From Lachnospiraceae bacterium (GTDB lineage: Bacteria; Bacillota; Clostridia; Lachnospirales; Lachnospiraceae), in the NCBI GenBank assembly GCA_017427685.1, contig JAFRSH010000018.1, positions 124,001-188,000 on the forward strand: a DNA stretch of 64,000 bases, in the 5' to 3' direction. Made by a program: the position numbers and the translations under genes. This document shows positions 62,782 to 64,000 of the stretch, piece by piece; within the stretch, counting starts at the first letter, position 1, and every line of letters starts with the position of its first letter. Under the pieces are notes generated by a model, which had not been told where the DNA came from, ran no database searches, and saw only the letters and a program-made list of their open reading frames with translations.

Positions 62782-63603
62782 TCATGCCCCCACGGCTGTG
62801 AATCTGCGAATTGCAGCTCTGTAGAGGAGCTCGCTGAATCCTATCATGATAACAAGTGCTATACCCTGGAACATGACCGCTTCAGGAACGGAGAGTCCGA
62901 AGCCTGCGATATCGGCGCCTCCTGTCCAGACCATAGCCGGGATGTAGTTCGTGTACTGGAAGGGCAGGAACATCATGATTCGTCTCACAACTTCAGGGAA
63001 GAAGTTGATGGGGATGAGCGCTCCCGAAAGTACGTTGGCAAACAGCTGATAAACGACTCTGATACCTCCGGCGTTCACCAGGAAAAATGCCGTCATGCCC
63101 AGCGTGTAGTTGACATAAAAATTCATCAGGAACGTGATCGCGATCGAAAGGATCGTCCAGCCGATGTATACGGGACGCATGTCAACGCCGAACAGCAGCC
63201 ACAGGATCAGGAGGCAGGGAATAAACTCAAAGATGAGCCCGAGAACCCTGTGCCCAAGCTTCTGCTCGAGCGCGAATCGTCTGTGATTGATCGGTCGCAG
63301 GACGAAGGTCAGGAACTTGCCGGTTCTGATGAGCATCTGCAGGTTCCAGTCCGCGAAGTCCATCGTGAGATAACCGATCAATGCCGAAGCGCCGTAGTAT
63401 CTGACCATGGCCTCGAAGCTCATGCCCGCGATCATAGCCGTGTCGCCATAAACCGCTTTCCAGACAAAGTACTGAACAATAAAATAAGCCGGTCCCACGA
63501 ATACTGACACCAGCGAGTGGGTCCTATAGGCGGACCATTCTTTATAAGTGGCGAAGGCAACTGCTTTGCCTTCGCCAAAAATGTGTCTTATCTTTTTAAA
63601 CAT
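62782..63603 (-). CDS. ABC-2 permease, first subunit
   Basis: This 273-residue protein has about six TM helices and no enzymatic motif. It resembles the other half of heterodimeric ABC-2 exporters of the COG4587/COG3694 group: N-terminal amphipathic stretch, paired helices with a conserved Gly and PINFFPE segment near residue 200. It starts 1 nt after the stop of the serine hydrolase gene (TGATATG), so they share an operon. Substrate unknown. Confidence 0.82.
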   Translation of the reverse strand: MFKKIRHIFGEGKAVAFATYKEWSAYRTHSLVSVFVGPAYFIVQYFVWKAVYGDTAMIAGMSFEAMVRYYGASALIGYLTMDFADWNLQMLIRTGKFLTFVLRPINHRRFALEQKLGHRVLGLIFEFIPCLLILWLLFGVDMRPVYIGWTILSIAITFLMNFYVNYTLGMTAFFLVNAGGIRVVYQLFANVLSGALIPINFFPEVVRRIMMFLPFQYTNYIPAMVWTGGADIAGFGLSVPEAVMFQGIALVIMIGFSELLYRAAIRRFTAVGA

Positions 63604-63604
63604 A

Positions 63605-64000
63605 TCACTTTAAACCTGACCAGATAATGTTCTGGACGTTGTAGAGTCCTCTTGCGTTCCATGTCTCGCCGTCCTTCCACGGTACGAACCATGCCGCAAC
63701 GAGATCCTCGACAGGATCCATATCGAGCGAGCAGGAGCCTGCACCTTCATGCATAAACGTTCCTTCCGAATACGTCCAGGGAAGTCCCTTACGCATATCG
63801 AATCCGATGCCGTATCCTCTGTCGGGCTCGTTTGCTCCCCAGCAAGTGTCGGGGATGTTAAAGAGCTGGTGGCTCGTCATCTTCTCAAGCGCCTTTCTTC
63901 CGATGATGCGCTGACCGTTCCATGTTCCGTGGTTAAGAAGCATCATGCCGTAGGTCGCAAGGTCGCGTGTATTTGACGCAAGTCCTCCTGCGGTGCAGGG
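63605..64000 (-). CDS. Serine hydrolase, beta-lactamase class C-like, 5' end outside window
   Basis: Only the C-terminal 131 residues are visible; the gene enters from the right edge. The segment GGLASNTRDLATYGMMLL and the later GYGIGF and HEGAGS blocks match the class C beta-lactamase/esterase fold (the HxG motif near HEGAG corresponds to the KTG box region). The nucleophile Ser-x-x-Lys lies outside the window. It is upstream of and coupled to the ABC exporter, suggesting detoxification or wall-related substrate handling. Confidence 0.78.
   Translation of the reverse strand, partial: PCTAGGLASNTRDLATYGMMLLNHGTWNGQRIIGRKALEKMTSHQLFNIPDTCWGANEPDRGYGIGFDMRKGLPWTYSEGTFMHEGAGSCSLDMDPVEDLVAAWFVPWKDGETWNARGLYNVQNIIWSGLK

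Noticed and set aside
62434..63507. Long open frame antisense to the two ABC permeases
   Set aside because: Highly charged product without domain, opposite to two clear membrane protein genes.

Overview
The window looks like chromosomal DNA of an anaerobic, motile, plant-fibre-degrading member of the Clostridia (low-GC Gram-positive lineage, though this genome has mixed base composition). Supporting genes are mecA, veg, the rpsF-ssb-rpsR and gdpP-rplI-dnaB clusters, an ATP-type PEP carboxykinase, a clostridial ferredoxin, an oxygen-sensitive NrdG activase, several radical SAM enzymes, flagellin, a GH10 xylanase and a phenylalanine T-box in front of pheS. No 16S rRNA or tRNA gene was found, so the genus cannot be fixed. 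My guess is a rumen or gut Lachnospiraceae- or Saccharofermentans-like organism.

Layout. 1-5292: two paralogous ECF sigma-factor cassettes, each with a small two-TM protein, an eight-helix membrane protein and a PrsW-type intramembrane protease. 5311-9145: a tandem-GNAT gene overlapping by 8 nt an AT-rich gene for a 972-residue helical protein of unknown function. 9446-13748: leuS and a GH18 lipoprotein. 14020-16975: a Ser/Thr kinase fused to a ParA-like NTPase, mecA, ferredoxin and a DUF1858 protein. 17007-22066: replication, ribosome and c-di-AMP genes. 22221-24387: an AT-rich pair of radical SAM enzymes. 24537-31548: a MarR-lipoprotein-esterase fusion, pckA, pheA with a possible attenuator, and an EAL phosphodiesterase. 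31743-37349: a flagellar island (sigma-D promoter, FliK-like protein, flagellin, FliS-like protein, DUF951). 37422-43023: surface xylanase with a coiled-coil partner, a two-component system, veg. 43351-51258: GNAT, tadA, nrdG, a flagellar-type orphan, a chemoreceptor, a sirtuin, a DHH phosphoesterase, ispF. 51457-55452: pheS-pheT with T-box and promoter. 55449-60447: a second tandem-GNAT locus followed by two paralogous proteins with PI3K/PI4K-like kinase motifs. 60893-64000: an ABC-2 exporter and a serine hydrolase cut by the window edge.

The most novel material is the pair of tandem-GNAT loci. In both, the GNAT gene overlaps the next gene by exactly 8 nt, the downstream genes are AT-rich and unlike their surroundings, and the 5' side carries a near-identical 125-bp repeat plus a diverged partial copy. 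A third copy of the repeat lies between the chemoreceptor and sirtuin genes. The repeat can fold as a multi-hairpin RNA, and all differences between copies fall in loops or preserve pairing. Other unusual items are the duplicated sigma/PrsW cassettes, the in-frame MarR-lipoprotein fusion, and a kinase gene whose only well-placed start is ATT.
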